Shown: positions 27,401 through 36,207, counted from the stretch's first letter. The stretch: DNA of 52,635 nucleotides from an uncultured Prolixibacteraceae bacterium (GCA_903834475.1 CAILJH010000134.1:1-52635), one strand, 5' to 3'. Numbers and translations are program-made. The notes: generated by a model from the sequence alone, not told the origin.

Positions 27401-28474
27401 GAATCCTCCCCCATTTTCGACCAATAAATTATTATACAGAACATTCTGATAGGCCACGCCTTCATAGCCATTGACCACATAGAGATCCTCATCTCCATCA
27501 TTATCGAAATCAGCAAACCTCGTTCCCCAGGCCCAATCGGTTTTTTGAACCCCATTGGAGACTGCCTCATCAGTAAAAACAGAGTTCTTATTTCCTTTAA
27601 ACAAGGAGTTTACATTGATATCGGTACAAAAAATATCAAATATCCCGTCATTATTGTAATCACCGGTAGTCAATCCCATATTGCTGCCCGGACTGTTCAA
27701 ATGATAGTCCGCCGCTTTTTCAGTAAATGAAGTTCCGGAGTTATTTATAAACAACTGATTTTCACCAAAATCTACAGCGGATAAGACATCAACAAACCCA
27801 TCATGATTTACATCAATTGGAATTGTCATATACGACAGGGTACCACTTATGTTATTCATTCCCAATTGAGTGGTAACATTTTCGAATGTTCCGTTTCCCA
27901 GATTTTTATATACTCGGTTATTAGAACACGACAAATTTCCACTGATAAAAATATCCAACAGCCCATCGTTGTTGTAATCGAACCACATACTGCTGCTAAT
28001 CTGGCAATCGGTGAAGTTGATATTGGCTGATTGACTTACATCCTTAAATTTACCATTTCCAAGATTTTGATAGAGCTGAACCCCATTTTGGTAGGTAAGC
28101 ATAAGATCGGGCCAGCCATCGTTGTTATAATCAGCCCACGAAGCACCTTTTTTATTATAAAATGAAGAGATACCTTTGTCCAGATTGGCGTCTTTCGTTA
28201 CCTCAGTGAAGGTTGCATCATTATTGTTCCGGTATAGTTTACTCCAGGACTTTACATTTAAACTATCGTAGGCTTGCTGGACAACAATAAATACATCCAG
28301 ATCACCATCACCATCGTAATCAGCGACAGCTATTCCCCTTGAACTTTCTTTTAAATTGAATCCTGCTGTCGATTCAATTCTTGAAAATTCCTGTGCTGAA
28401 GCCGGTTCAATAAGCAGATTTGCTAAGCCAAGTATGGTCACAAATATTAACAGCCGGGCAGTTTTGCTTTTCAT
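24491..28474 (-). CDS. FG-GAP/ASPIC-UnbV plus vanadium-haloperoxidase-like protein with T9SS sorting domain
   Basis: The start at ATG 28474 gives a clean Sec signal (MKSKTARLLIFVTIL, ends EPASAQ); total 1327 aa. Residues about 30-420 are FG-GAP/VCBS repeats with calcium-type loops (DYDGDGDLDVF, DYNNDGIFDIF, DFDNDGDEDLY). An ASPIC/UnbV module follows (GFGATVEIRYGG, LVNWPSGEIDTI), then a Cys-rich GCTDINSCSFNS linker and a PKD-like domain. From about 620 to 1230 there is a PAP2/vanadium-haloperoxidase domain with all three vanadate-site motifs: K1031...R1038-P, S1139-G-H1141, and S1203-R...H1210. The last 80 residues (VEIFPNPVENG, LTPGIYIL) are a type A T9SS sorting signal, so it is secreted or surface-bound. 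Activity may be halide oxidation or phosphatase-like. Confidence 0.9.
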   Translation of the reverse strand: MKSKTARLLIFVTILGLANLLIEPASAQEFSRIESTAGFNLKESSRGIAVADYDGDGDLDVFIVVQQAYDSLNVKSWSKLYRNNNDATFTEVTKDANLDKGISSFYNKKGASWADYNNDGWPDLMLTYQNGVQLYQNLGNGKFKDVSQSANINFTDCQISSSMWFDYNNDGLLDIFISGNLSCSNNRVYKNLGNGTFENVTTQLGMNNISGTLSYMTIPIDVNHDGFVDVLSAVDFGENQLFINNSGTSFTEKAADYHLNSPGSNMGLTTGDYNNDGIFDIFCTDINVNSLFKGNKNSVFTDEAVSNGVQKTDWAWGTRFADFDNDGDEDLYVVNGYEGVAYQNVLYNNLLVENGGGFSDISESSKLGIFFLSECFESFDYDNDGDLDLLVSSELDGKSPVFYNNKTIDQNLPAGKNWFKVSLEGKKSNRNGFGATVEIRYGGKKQFRLYHGVGLYSQSIQPIHFGVGSTAQIDTVLVNWPSGEIDTITSVPTNTLIEVKEKSGYKIMNMPGNKKVYGCTDINSCSFNSIATIDDGVSCTYLAGGQLSGASESDMFSTETYSYDVADGNEMVWTVENGDIVEGYGTPTIKVRWGIAGQGKVSVYEKGTCHSEVVSMPVKISLDKLFGEHSIARVWNEAILAGIRGDYARPTVNARNLFHTSLAMYDAWAIYDRNSKTYLLGNKIGNFESSYKGFQSSEEKVSARNKTISYAAYRLLLHCFGLSPNVKESIRRFDEIMNQMGYDTSITGTDYSNGDPAAMGNYIAQTVIDFGLQDGSRESTGYDNAFYKPFNPPLEPVKPGNPSLIDPNRWQPLSLKTFIDQNGNLIVGSTPKFLSPEWGNVIPFSLGNEDATIHGNFKVYDEPGAPPYLNSADDGTDYKWNFSMVSIWGSHLDPSDGVIWDVSPGSIGNVDRQSFPGKFSDYSKFYKYLDGGDIGKGRTLNPVTGEPYEVELVPRGDYTRVLAEFWADGPKSETPPGHWFTILNYVGDHKLFERKLEGKGQVLDNLEWDVKSYFILGGAMHDAAIAAWGIKGYYDYIRPVSAIRYLAGIGQSTDKTLQNYNKQGIPLVKGYVEVVEQGDTLAGTKNENVGKIKLFTWKGHSYIKDPTIDRAGVGWILADNWWPYQRPSFVTPPFSGYISGHSTFSRAAAEVMTKITGSEYFPGGYGEFIAQKNRFLVFEAGPSVDVKLRWATYRDASDQCSLSRIWGGIHPPCDDIPGRVIGEKIGKNAVEFAKKYFVNDSISGISRELQAKVEIFPNPVENGQELKLTHTRNNQAFQLIDLQGNVLQLKKLNYSDQSRTTEISIGNLTPGIYILLSEGLAWKIMVR

Positions 28475-28609
28475 CAGGTAATGTGATATCATAAATCCAT
28501 GGATTTCAAAGTTCTGATCGGATAAACTATACGACAGGCTAATTTAGAAAAATAAACCAAACAGAAAAAAAATTGACTGACAAAAACAAATTCCTGGTTG
28601 CAACGCATA

Positions 28610-30988
28610 TTACTTCTTACTCATCGATGGCGGAGCATCTTCCGGTTTGTTTCCCCATTTCATATTTGGTTCCGGTCCCATTTCGAAGACAACCGTTCCA
28701 CCATCCGTAATTTCCTTCTGAGAAAGCCAGGTTTTAGTCATGGATTTGCCATTTAAAGAAGCCGACTGAATGTATTTATTGACGTGTGAGTTATTGTTTG
28801 CCTGAATTACAAAGGTTTTTCCTTTGCCCAGATCAAGGATCGCTTTTCCAAAAAGCGGACTGCCAATGGCATAGACAGGACTTCCAGGAGTAACGGCATA
28901 AATACCCATGGCACTTAAAACATACCACGATGAAAGCGAACCCATGTCTTCGTTTCCACACAAACCTCCAGGACCACTCCGGTACAATTCTTCAGTAACC
29001 TGACGGGCACGAAGTTGTGTTTTCCATGGTTCTCCGGCGTAATCATACAAATAAGCCACATGATGTGATGGCTGATTTCCCTGCACATATTGACCAATTG
29101 TTCCTACAACACCTACATATTTCGGTGGAGTAATATTCGGACTCATTTCAAAAAATGTATCCAGTTTTTCAGTAAAAGCCTTGTTGCTGCCAAACAGGTT
29201 AATCAGTCCCTGAACGTCGTGCTGAACCGCCCAGATGTATTGCCAGGCATTCGATTCGGTATAATGACGATTCGGTCGCTTGCCAACCAAAAGCGGATCG
29301 AAATACTTGTAATACGAATGCTCTCCTACTTTGACAATGTCCTGTTCCCGGCCATTCAGTGCCTCGAGCCAGGAACCATCGGTCATTTTCGGGCGCATAA
29401 ACTGAGTCTGCGAATCCCATAGATTTTTGTAGTTTCCTGCCCGTTTCATAAACAGCCGGTAGTCTTCTTTTTTACCCAATTCGTTGGCCAGTTGAGCAAT
29501 GCACCAATCGTCGTAGGCCAGTTCCAATGTATTCGGAACTGATTCTGTGACCTGATCAACCGGTGCATATCCTAATTCCAGGTAATATTTCAAACCTGAC
29601 CTTCCGGCAGAATGCGGAACCGGAAGTTTTGGTTCTTCCAGCGCTTTTTTGCGCATGGCTTCGTAAAGGAATTTTACATCAAAGTCGCGGAATCCTTTCA
29701 TATAAGCATCAACAATGATCGGAATCAAATGGTCACCGACCATGGCTTCACCATAAACTCCCAGAAAATGTTGCGCCGGAAGCCAGCCATAATCCCTGGT
29801 TTTTGCTTCGATTGACCGGATGAAATCATTGACATGTTCAGGTGCAGTCAGCGTCAAAAGTGGATGTTGCGACCGGTAAGTGTCCCAGCACGAAAATGAA
29901 CCGTAGAAATCAAATCCTTTGGCTTCGTGCACTTTTTTGTCCGATCCCATGTATTTTCCGTCCACATCCTGCGAAATGTATTGCGCCAGAAATGAGTGGT
30001 AGAGCGAGGTATAGAAAATTTCTTTCTGATCATCGGTGGCACCCTCAATTTTGATGCGCGACAATTCTTTTTCCCAGATTTTACGCGATTCATTCCGGAT
30101 CCGGTCAAAATCCCAATCGGTAATTTCAGCTTTCAGGTTCTTTCTGGCACCCTCGACACTGGTGTACGAAATCCCGACTTTCACCAGAATCTGTTCATTT
30201 TCAGAAGTCCGGAAGCAAACAAAAGCTCCGATATTTACTCCTGCCTCCGCATTTTTATAGGGCCAGATGCTGCCTCCTGATTCCGGAGTTTTCAGGTCGT
30301 TATCGAATGTTCCGTAATACCTGAACGGCTTGCTGAATTCGGCTACGAAATAGACTTTGCCCAATCCGGCACTCTTCACCCCTTCAATCCGGTTGTTGTC
30401 CAGAATCTTTAATTCCGAAAGTTCCCCGGACGAATTGTTTCCGATCTGATGCCCCAAATCCAGAATAACCCTTGAATTCTCAGCTTTCGGAAAAGTGTAG
30501 CGGTGAAATCCGGCCCGTTGGGTAGAAGTCAGTTCAACTTTGATATTTTCATCTTTCAGCAGCACTGAATAGTATCCCGGTGAAGCAATTTCGCTGGAAT
30601 GATCAAAGCGCGAACGGTAGCCTTCATCCGGGTTTTCAGGAGATCCGGGAGTCGTTTGAAGCTTGTCTCCGGACGTTGGCATCAGCATCACTTCACCACC
30701 ATTCACCATCCCTACCCCACTCCAGTGCGTGTGGCTGAATCCCATGATGGAGTTTTCGGAATAAATATATCCGGCGCAATAGGTCCAGCCTTGCGTATTC
30801 ATATCCGGACTTAGATGAACCATCGCAAACGGGCGCGATGCTCCAGGAAAAGTGTGTCCGAAAAAATCAGTTCCCAGAAACGGATTGACATGATCTGCCG
30901 GATTATCCGATTGAGCAATTGCCGGATACTTTAGTCCGGAACTAAGCACAACACCCAAAATTAGTATGCGGAAAAAGAAGCGCTTCAT
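28610..30988 (-). CDS. GH92 family alpha-mannosidase
   Basis: The 792-aa product has a Sec signal (ends AIAQ). The GH92 opening is clear: DHVNPFLGTDFFGHTFPGA, MVHLSPDMNTQGW and GFSHTHWSG, an N-terminal beta-sandwich. An (alpha/alpha)6 barrel follows with CWDTYRSQHPLLTL, HSAGRSGLKYY and TESVPNTLELAYDDW, in which Glu489 is the expected general acid. GNEDMGSLSSWYVLSAMG carries the calcium-proximal base (Asp681 in GNED). GH92 enzymes are calcium-dependent exo-alpha-mannosidases acting with inversion; linkage cannot be read off. Length is typical. It lies between the haloperoxidase-like gene (117 nt downstream) and propeller/toroid paralogue 2 (173 nt upstream). Confidence 0.94.
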   Translation of the reverse strand: MKRFFFRILILGVVLSSGLKYPAIAQSDNPADHVNPFLGTDFFGHTFPGASRPFAMVHLSPDMNTQGWTYCAGYIYSENSIMGFSHTHWSGVGMVNGGEVMLMPTSGDKLQTTPGSPENPDEGYRSRFDHSSEIASPGYYSVLLKDENIKVELTSTQRAGFHRYTFPKAENSRVILDLGHQIGNNSSGELSELKILDNNRIEGVKSAGLGKVYFVAEFSKPFRYYGTFDNDLKTPESGGSIWPYKNAEAGVNIGAFVCFRTSENEQILVKVGISYTSVEGARKNLKAEITDWDFDRIRNESRKIWEKELSRIKIEGATDDQKEIFYTSLYHSFLAQYISQDVDGKYMGSDKKVHEAKGFDFYGSFSCWDTYRSQHPLLTLTAPEHVNDFIRSIEAKTRDYGWLPAQHFLGVYGEAMVGDHLIPIIVDAYMKGFRDFDVKFLYEAMRKKALEEPKLPVPHSAGRSGLKYYLELGYAPVDQVTESVPNTLELAYDDWCIAQLANELGKKEDYRLFMKRAGNYKNLWDSQTQFMRPKMTDGSWLEALNGREQDIVKVGEHSYYKYFDPLLVGKRPNRHYTESNAWQYIWAVQHDVQGLINLFGSNKAFTEKLDTFFEMSPNITPPKYVGVVGTIGQYVQGNQPSHHVAYLYDYAGEPWKTQLRARQVTEELYRSGPGGLCGNEDMGSLSSWYVLSAMGIYAVTPGSPVYAIGSPLFGKAILDLGKGKTFVIQANNNSHVNKYIQSASLNGKSMTKTWLSQKEITDGGTVVFEMGPEPNMKWGNKPEDAPPSMSKK

Positions 30989-31108
30989 GATGATCTGTTT
31001 TATGGGAATTAAATGTAAAAATATGCTAAAAAATTTAGTCTTGCGTTAATTTAAAAAATGACGGATCGTCAAACCGAACACGTTCGGCATCTCTTAATAG
31101 AATCAGAC

Positions 31109-31129
31109 CCCGAAATAAATTCGGGGTGA
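31109..31129. repeat. CCCGAATTTATTTCGGG hairpin, second copy
   Basis: ACCCCGAA and TTCGGGGT form a perfect 8-bp stem around ATAAA. With its flanks it is the reverse complement of the first hairpin at 5562-5590 (GTCA.CCCGAATTTATTTCGGG.TCTG). It is located between GH92 and propeller/toroid paralogue 2, next to a small CCGAAC-ac-GTTCGG hairpin. Confidence 0.65.
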
Positions 31130-31161
31130 CTAAATCATGACAGAATCAAATTAACTCAACT

Positions 31162-33459
31162 TTAATACAACTTAGGTCTGTCGGGGCCATCATAAGGTTT
31201 TGCTCCCTGATTTTTATTTCCGGATGGTTTTACTGAAATTAAATCAGGATCGGTTGTTTCAGGAGCCTGAATAAAACCGTAATAACGCCCCATCCAGTAA
31301 TCTCTCAGAAAATGAGTTGGTTCCCTGACCACATTTCCATTTCCGCCTCCATCCAAAGTGGTTGGACCTGAAGATTCTCGCGGTGAAAATGCACGTTTGG
31401 CGCCTTCATACGAAATATATCCGGGCTCCATGAATAAGTCGTCACGGTCTGAATTATGAAAATTGTATTCCCTGCAATCCAGTTTGCATTCACGTAAATA
31501 TTTCACCGATTGTTCCAGTTCGCAATCGTTCCCGGTTAGAGCACCATAGGAAAAATTGTACCATGGCAAATGCTCAATCCGTTTCACTTCCCAGGTGCGT
31601 TCCAGACTGCGCAGGTAAACTGACCGGAGCGCCGGATCTTTGGCATACCGGAGCAAAGTATTGTAGCTTTCGAATGCCAGATTATCATCCCAGGGAGCCA
31701 GAGTGGCAGGCGGAAAGGTATTTTTCTGACGCAGCGTGTTGGTATGATAGCCCCATACGATGAGTTGTTGCAGACCTTTATTGTACTTTTCGTCTCCTGA
31801 AATGGCGAAGGCTGAATGCATAAACGCCAATACTTCCAATCCATTTACGCCGCGATCGTTATATCCATAAGGACGCAAAAGGTACTCCGGATTCCAGCGC
31901 GCCCAGCGTGTTGGTTTCCCGTCCATGTCGTTCATTGTCCAACCGCATTTCAGAATGTAAGAAGCCATGCGTTCCAGATGCTCTTTGGCCATTTCCTTCT
32001 CTTTGCCTTCAGCGACCAAATCGTAAAACAGCGAAACAGCATAAAAATGAGAGGTCACTTCATCACTCGAGGTGTCGCCTTTCCAGAACCATTTGCCATC
32101 AGGTGTAGGATACCATTTGGCAGGTAATCCGCCCGATCCCTGAGTTGACCGTTCACCCTTATCCGCCGTTGCCGACCAGATTGAACGGGCAATGAAACCT
32201 TCAGTTCCGGTAATTTTCTGAAGCCAGATCATGGCTTTAAACGATTCAACCGCAGCAGCCCGTGCTGTCTGATCACCGGTTGCGGCGTATTTATAGCACA
32301 TGGCAGCCAGATAAGTTGCCGTATTACCACCGTCATTATCGGTTATCTCGCGAATCCATTCTCCATTTTTCTGATAAAGCACATGAATGAATCCGAGCCG
32401 AAGATGGCCCCATTCATTGATATGATTTTCGTAATAAGCAGCCTTCTTTTGAAGTGTATAGGATTCATACCGAATGATTCCAATACCTTTATCGGTAGCG
32501 ACATACACGACTTTGTCGCCAACCGCTATTCCATTCACATGATCTCCAGGCAGCCAGTTACCGGCACCAAAGTACTGCCACTCGTTTCCAAGTTTTCTGA
32601 CCGCACCCTGTGATGTTCCAATCCAGATGTCATCATCGAATCCTTTTTCAAGGCAGGTCGTATTTTCAACCGGCAGGCCATCGGAACCTTTGACGGTGGT
32701 CAGTGTTGCGCCACGCAAAATTCCAAGTCCTTTACTTGAACTGATATACAAGCGGTTGCCAAGACTCAGCAGGTCACGGGTATCTTTGGATGGAATGCTG
32801 CCCCAGTCAATGAAATCTTCATTCACAATCAGACCATCAAACTGAATTAATTTATCAGGACGAAGAACATAAAGGGTTCCGCTGTAGGATTGTATTCGCC
32901 TGATCGGGCCCAATTCCACCGGAGTATCATGAATTTGCGAACCATCTTCCATCAGCATGGTAATGTCGCTTGAATAATATCCACCCTTAGGTTTTATCGA
33001 AACAAATTTTCCATTTTCAAGCCTGAAGATTTCATCTTTTGTAGCAGCATGTATGCTTCCCTGATGAATGCAAAGATCAACATAGTCGCGATCGTCCATC
33101 TTTTCCCAATTTGAACCGGATATTCTGTAAATTCCTTTTGAGGTAAGTGCCCAGAGAGTGCCAGCTTCTGACATTAGTCTGTTTACTGACTCAGGAGCAT
33201 TTTTTTCAACGGAAAGAATTCCATCATTCAAAGAATAGATTTTCTGATCGACAACCGCGAAGCACTTTCCGTTCTGAATTGCGATTGACTGAACCGGGCT
33301 GTCAGTTGGAATCTTTTCGGCAAGCTCCTGCAAATAGACATTATCCGCTTGCGGTTTCCACAAATGTTGTGAAGTCTTGTTCAAATCCTGAGCCATCATT
33401 GTATCAGAGAAAATGCTCAATAAAAACAAGATCGGTACTGATTTAAAAAATGATTTCAT
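31162..33459 (-). CDS. Exported beta-propeller / alpha-helical toroid fusion (paralogue 2 of 3)
   Basis: The 765-aa product has a Sec signal ending TMMAQ. The N-terminal blades include LWALTSKGIYRI, LYISSSKGLGIL, IWIGTSQGAVRK and VYVATDKGIGII (residues about 45-350). The linker TLQKKAAYYENHI leads into the helical toroid, with DNDGGNTATYLAAMCYKYA, GDTSSDEVTSHFYA, DMDGKPTRWARWNPE, WDDNLAFESYNTLLRYA and a C-terminal DYWMGRYYGF. A 35-residue charged or Pro-rich tail follows that the other two paralogues lack. The acidic TSSDE and DGKPTRW motifs are kept, while HSDDE is replaced by WDDNLAF. Function unknown; the family context argues for a carbohydrate enzyme or binder. Confidence 0.87.
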   Translation of the reverse strand: MKSFFKSVPILFLLSIFSDTMMAQDLNKTSQHLWKPQADNVYLQELAEKIPTDSPVQSIAIQNGKCFAVVDQKIYSLNDGILSVEKNAPESVNRLMSEAGTLWALTSKGIYRISGSNWEKMDDRDYVDLCIHQGSIHAATKDEIFRLENGKFVSIKPKGGYYSSDITMLMEDGSQIHDTPVELGPIRRIQSYSGTLYVLRPDKLIQFDGLIVNEDFIDWGSIPSKDTRDLLSLGNRLYISSSKGLGILRGATLTTVKGSDGLPVENTTCLEKGFDDDIWIGTSQGAVRKLGNEWQYFGAGNWLPGDHVNGIAVGDKVVYVATDKGIGIIRYESYTLQKKAAYYENHINEWGHLRLGFIHVLYQKNGEWIREITDNDGGNTATYLAAMCYKYAATGDQTARAAAVESFKAMIWLQKITGTEGFIARSIWSATADKGERSTQGSGGLPAKWYPTPDGKWFWKGDTSSDEVTSHFYAVSLFYDLVAEGKEKEMAKEHLERMASYILKCGWTMNDMDGKPTRWARWNPEYLLRPYGYNDRGVNGLEVLAFMHSAFAISGDEKYNKGLQQLIVWGYHTNTLRQKNTFPPATLAPWDDNLAFESYNTLLRYAKDPALRSVYLRSLERTWEVKRIEHLPWYNFSYGALTGNDCELEQSVKYLRECKLDCREYNFHNSDRDDLFMEPGYISYEGAKRAFSPRESSGPTTLDGGGNGNVVREPTHFLRDYWMGRYYGFIQAPETTDPDLISVKPSGNKNQGAKPYDGPDRPKLY

Positions 33460-33648
33460 AGGTTTTGGTTTTAACAGTTAATAGAAACAACATTTTTCAA
33501 GATCAAATATGTTTCGTCCGAAAGAAAGAAAAAGCCTTAGTGTTCTTTATTTCGTGGACAATTTGCTTTGAACTATTCTCTTGCCCCGGGGCTCCACTTC
33601 TTCGTCGTTCACCCCGGGCTACTCATATTACGCCCTGTTAGGGCTTTT
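33460..33648. repeat. Intergenic region with CCCGGG and GCCC/GGGC palindromes
   Basis: It holds CCCCGGGG, a downstream CCCCGGGCTACTC (33612-33624) and a GCCC-tgtta-GGGC hairpin (33632-33644). The order resembles the CCCGGGCTACC block at 7057-7070. A TTCGTCCG...TTCGTGGAC stretch further left may be a decayed relative of the 71-bp repeat. No gene is seen. Confidence 0.45.
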
Positions 33649-35055
33649 CTATTTCCACAAATCTTCACCATATGACCATCCCTTGCGGGCAGGTACATTG
33701 ACGAATGCATCGACATCCGGATTATTAGTAACTTTCAAATTGGCAGCATCATACTCAACTTTTGTGGCAAATTTCTGAGCCAAAACACCAATCAGTGCCA
33801 TTTCGGATAATTCGGCTGAATAATCGAAATTCGAACCGGGCAGCGTGTTATTTTTAATACAATCAATCCATTCCTGCTGTGGCATTTCTTCTCCGATTCT
33901 TGGAAATTTCTGAGCCGGTGGATTTTTCAGGAATTCTTTCCATTCTTCCTCCGGAACGATCAGTTTCGGATCATTTGGTCTTCCACCTGTTATTAAGGTT
34001 TTCTTCTCGCCAATCATCACCATGCCTGAACCCGGCAATTTGTCGATTCCCCATTCCGGACGAATTTCAGGTTTAGAACCACCTTCGTGCCAGAATAAAT
34101 TAACCGGAGCTTTATCTCCGCGGGCGCCAAACTGATAGGCAATCACCGATTCATCGGGTATAAAACTATGATCAGGAACCGGATTTGGAACCGTTGCTTC
34201 AACGGTATGCGGCATTCCAAGATTAAGCGCCCAGAATGGACCATCGAGTGTATGGCACGACCAATCGCCTAAAAGACCATTGCCGAAGTCGTAGAAACCT
34301 CTCCATGATTTTGGACAATATGCGCTGTTGTATGGATGTTCGGCAGCCTGACCCAACCACAAATCCCAGTCGAGGCCGGCACGCACAGGCTCTGCCGATG
34401 GAGGAAAACTGTCAGGTTTGGTCCAGTAACCACCGGGTTTAAAATCATAAGGACCAAACCATGCATGAACTTCTTTGACTTGTCCAAGAACATCCGCTTC
34501 ATACCATTCTCTGATTTGCCGGATTCCATTGGTCGTATGACCCTGATTCCCCATCTGCGAAACGATTCCGTAATGTTTGGCCGCTTTTTTCATGGTACGT
34601 AACTGCCAGATATTGTGCGCCAAAGGTTTCTCCACATAAACATGTTTTCCCAACTGCATGGCAACCATTGTCGCAGCAAAGTGAGAATGGTCAGGAGTCG
34701 AGATGATCACTGCATCGATCTGGTTGGCCATTTCGTCGAACATGACACGGAAATCTTTATATCTTTTAGCTTTTGGAAATGCTTTAAAACCATCAGCGGC
34801 ACGTAAATCATCCACATCACAAAGGGCAACCACATTTTCAGCCAAAATCTTCCTTTTCTGACCATCCTTTCCTGCGCTATCTTTGGCATCCACAAACAGT
34901 TTCTCCCAGTTATCTTCTCCCCGGCCACCAACACCAATTATTGCAATATTTAATTTGTTATTTGCTGAGCAACTAAACAGGTTTGGAATTATTAATATTC
35001 CTGCCGCCGCAACCGAAGTTGATTTCAGGAATGTTCTGCGCGAAAAATCTTTCAT
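33649..35055 (-). CDS. Tat-exported Gfo/Idh/MocA family oxidoreductase (copy 2)
   Basis: The 468-aa product begins MKDFSRRTFLKSTSVAAAG, a Tat signal, with a following LFSCSANN that could be a lipobox. The Rossmann part has IAIIGVGGRGEDN, STPDHSHF and VEKPLAHNIW. The C-terminal domain has DWDLWLGQAAEHP, FGNGLLGDWSCHTLDGPFW and GMVMIGEKK. It aligns along its whole length with the gene at 12655, except for an insertion of roughly 16-20 residues after GRGEDNW. Like that gene it may oxidise C3 of a glycosyl residue with bound NAD. Together with the DUF1080 gene it fits a 3-keto-glycoside route. It is preceded by two metallophosphoesterase genes on the same strand. Confidence 0.9.
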   Translation of the reverse strand: MKDFSRRTFLKSTSVAAAGILIIPNLFSCSANNKLNIAIIGVGGRGEDNWEKLFVDAKDSAGKDGQKRKILAENVVALCDVDDLRAADGFKAFPKAKRYKDFRVMFDEMANQIDAVIISTPDHSHFAATMVAMQLGKHVYVEKPLAHNIWQLRTMKKAAKHYGIVSQMGNQGHTTNGIRQIREWYEADVLGQVKEVHAWFGPYDFKPGGYWTKPDSFPPSAEPVRAGLDWDLWLGQAAEHPYNSAYCPKSWRGFYDFGNGLLGDWSCHTLDGPFWALNLGMPHTVEATVPNPVPDHSFIPDESVIAYQFGARGDKAPVNLFWHEGGSKPEIRPEWGIDKLPGSGMVMIGEKKTLITGGRPNDPKLIVPEEEWKEFLKNPPAQKFPRIGEEMPQQEWIDCIKNNTLPGSNFDYSAELSEMALIGVLAQKFATKVEYDAANLKVTNNPDVDAFVNVPARKGWSYGEDLWK

Positions 35056-35070
35056 ATGTTAATAATTTTT

Positions 35071-35106
35071 AAGCCCCCTCCAAACCTCCCCTGAAGGGTG
35101 AGGCTT
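35071..35106. repeat. AAGCCCCCTCC...GGCTT intergenic repeat
   Basis: AAGCC (35071-35075) and GGCTT (35102-35106) enclose a pyrimidine-rich CCCCTCCAAACCTCCCC and GAAGGGTGAG segment able to fold back. It lies 15 nt upstream of the Gfo/Idh/MocA start codon on the minus strand, so it would form structure in the leader of that cistron. This repeat type is common between Bacteroidota genes. Confidence 0.4.
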
Positions 35107-35198
35107 TAAAAAAGCATGTCTTCATTTTTGGTTTTATAATCATCCTCCTATGCGTCAAAATTTTGTCATGGAGGTTTCATTTTTATGATTTTTTGTTT

Positions 35199-36191
35199 CT
35201 ATTTCCTGAACGAATCTGGCCATCGGTACTCAAGAACCTTCTGACCGCCTTTCTCACGAATCCAGGTATCGAACTGTCGCTGACCTTCCTTTAAAACTAT
35301 TACACGTCCACCCGGCTTCGGATCATGAACCGGATCTTTCATCACTTTAGTAATCCGCCCATAAGCCAGAGCAATGTTGTGATAGGTTCCAATGTAATCA
35401 TTCATATGATCATGTCCCACAAACGTACCCATCACATCGCCACATTCGAGCATGGCGGTAAACATTCCGCTATTGATTTCAGGACTGCAAATTTCCTCAT
35501 TTTTAACTCCAAAAGTCATTGAAGCTGGATTATTCAAGGCAATTTTATATTCAGGAAGCGGAATATGAAAAAAAGCAAGTGCCGGTAACGGAATCCCTTT
35601 GTTAACATGAGTGAATTTTTTGCTGCTATTTCGGTACCATTCAATCTGTGAGAAATCGAACCAACCGTAACCGTCAACATTGGGCTGAAGTGTACTATAG
35701 TCATTCGAATCCATGCAATATAACAAAGCTTTAGGATTTTTTTCTTTTCCATAAACCGGAAAAATAAAATTCGAATTTCCTTTGATCTTGCCTTTATCAT
35801 CGTTATAACAAAATGGAAGTTTTTGCAGAAAGTCAGCAACCCGCTTCCGGTCATAACCGCGCTCCGATTCGTGATTTCCAAAAACGACTATCCAAGGAAC
35901 TTTTGCTTTGCTAAAAACGGCAGAAAAGCGCCGGAAACCTTCTTCAGGATTTTCCTCGGTAACAATATCGCCGGTAAGAACAACCAGATTGGGCTTCTCT
36001 ATTTCCAAAACTTGCCGGATGGTTTCATAAACATCCAAATTGTCGCCATCGACAACATGCACGTGCGTATCGGTAAACTGAACGATTTTAAACTCCCCGT
36101 TCCCATTGAATTTTAATTGGCTGGCAGGTTGTGCACCAACTGATACGATGAGGGCACAGAATAATAGATTGAATATGAATAAATTCTTCAT
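35199..36191 (-). CDS. Exported calcineurin-like metallophosphoesterase
   Basis: The 330-aa product has a Sec signal ending VSVGAQ. The metal-site motifs occur in order: FTDTHVH, LTGDIV, VFGNHES, then AFFHIPLPE and VGHDHMND. This is the binuclear metallophosphoesterase arrangement close to purple-acid-phosphatase/DcrB-like bacterial enzymes. It probably acts in the periplasm on a phosphate ester. It is followed by the Gfo/Idh/MocA gene and preceded, after 64 nt, by a second, larger metallophosphoesterase. Within a glycan locus it could remove phosphate from phosphorylated sugars or supply phosphate; the substrate is not visible. Confidence 0.9.
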   Translation of the reverse strand: MKNLFIFNLLFCALIVSVGAQPASQLKFNGNGEFKIVQFTDTHVHVVDGDNLDVYETIRQVLEIEKPNLVVLTGDIVTEENPEEGFRRFSAVFSKAKVPWIVVFGNHESERGYDRKRVADFLQKLPFCYNDDKGKIKGNSNFIFPVYGKEKNPKALLYCMDSNDYSTLQPNVDGYGWFDFSQIEWYRNSSKKFTHVNKGIPLPALAFFHIPLPEYKIALNNPASMTFGVKNEEICSPEINSGMFTAMLECGDVMGTFVGHDHMNDYIGTYHNIALAYGRITKVMKDPVHDPKPGGRVIVLKEGQRQFDTWIREKGGQKVLEYRWPDSFRK

Positions 36192-36207
36192 TGTATATTT
36201 TGTTTTT

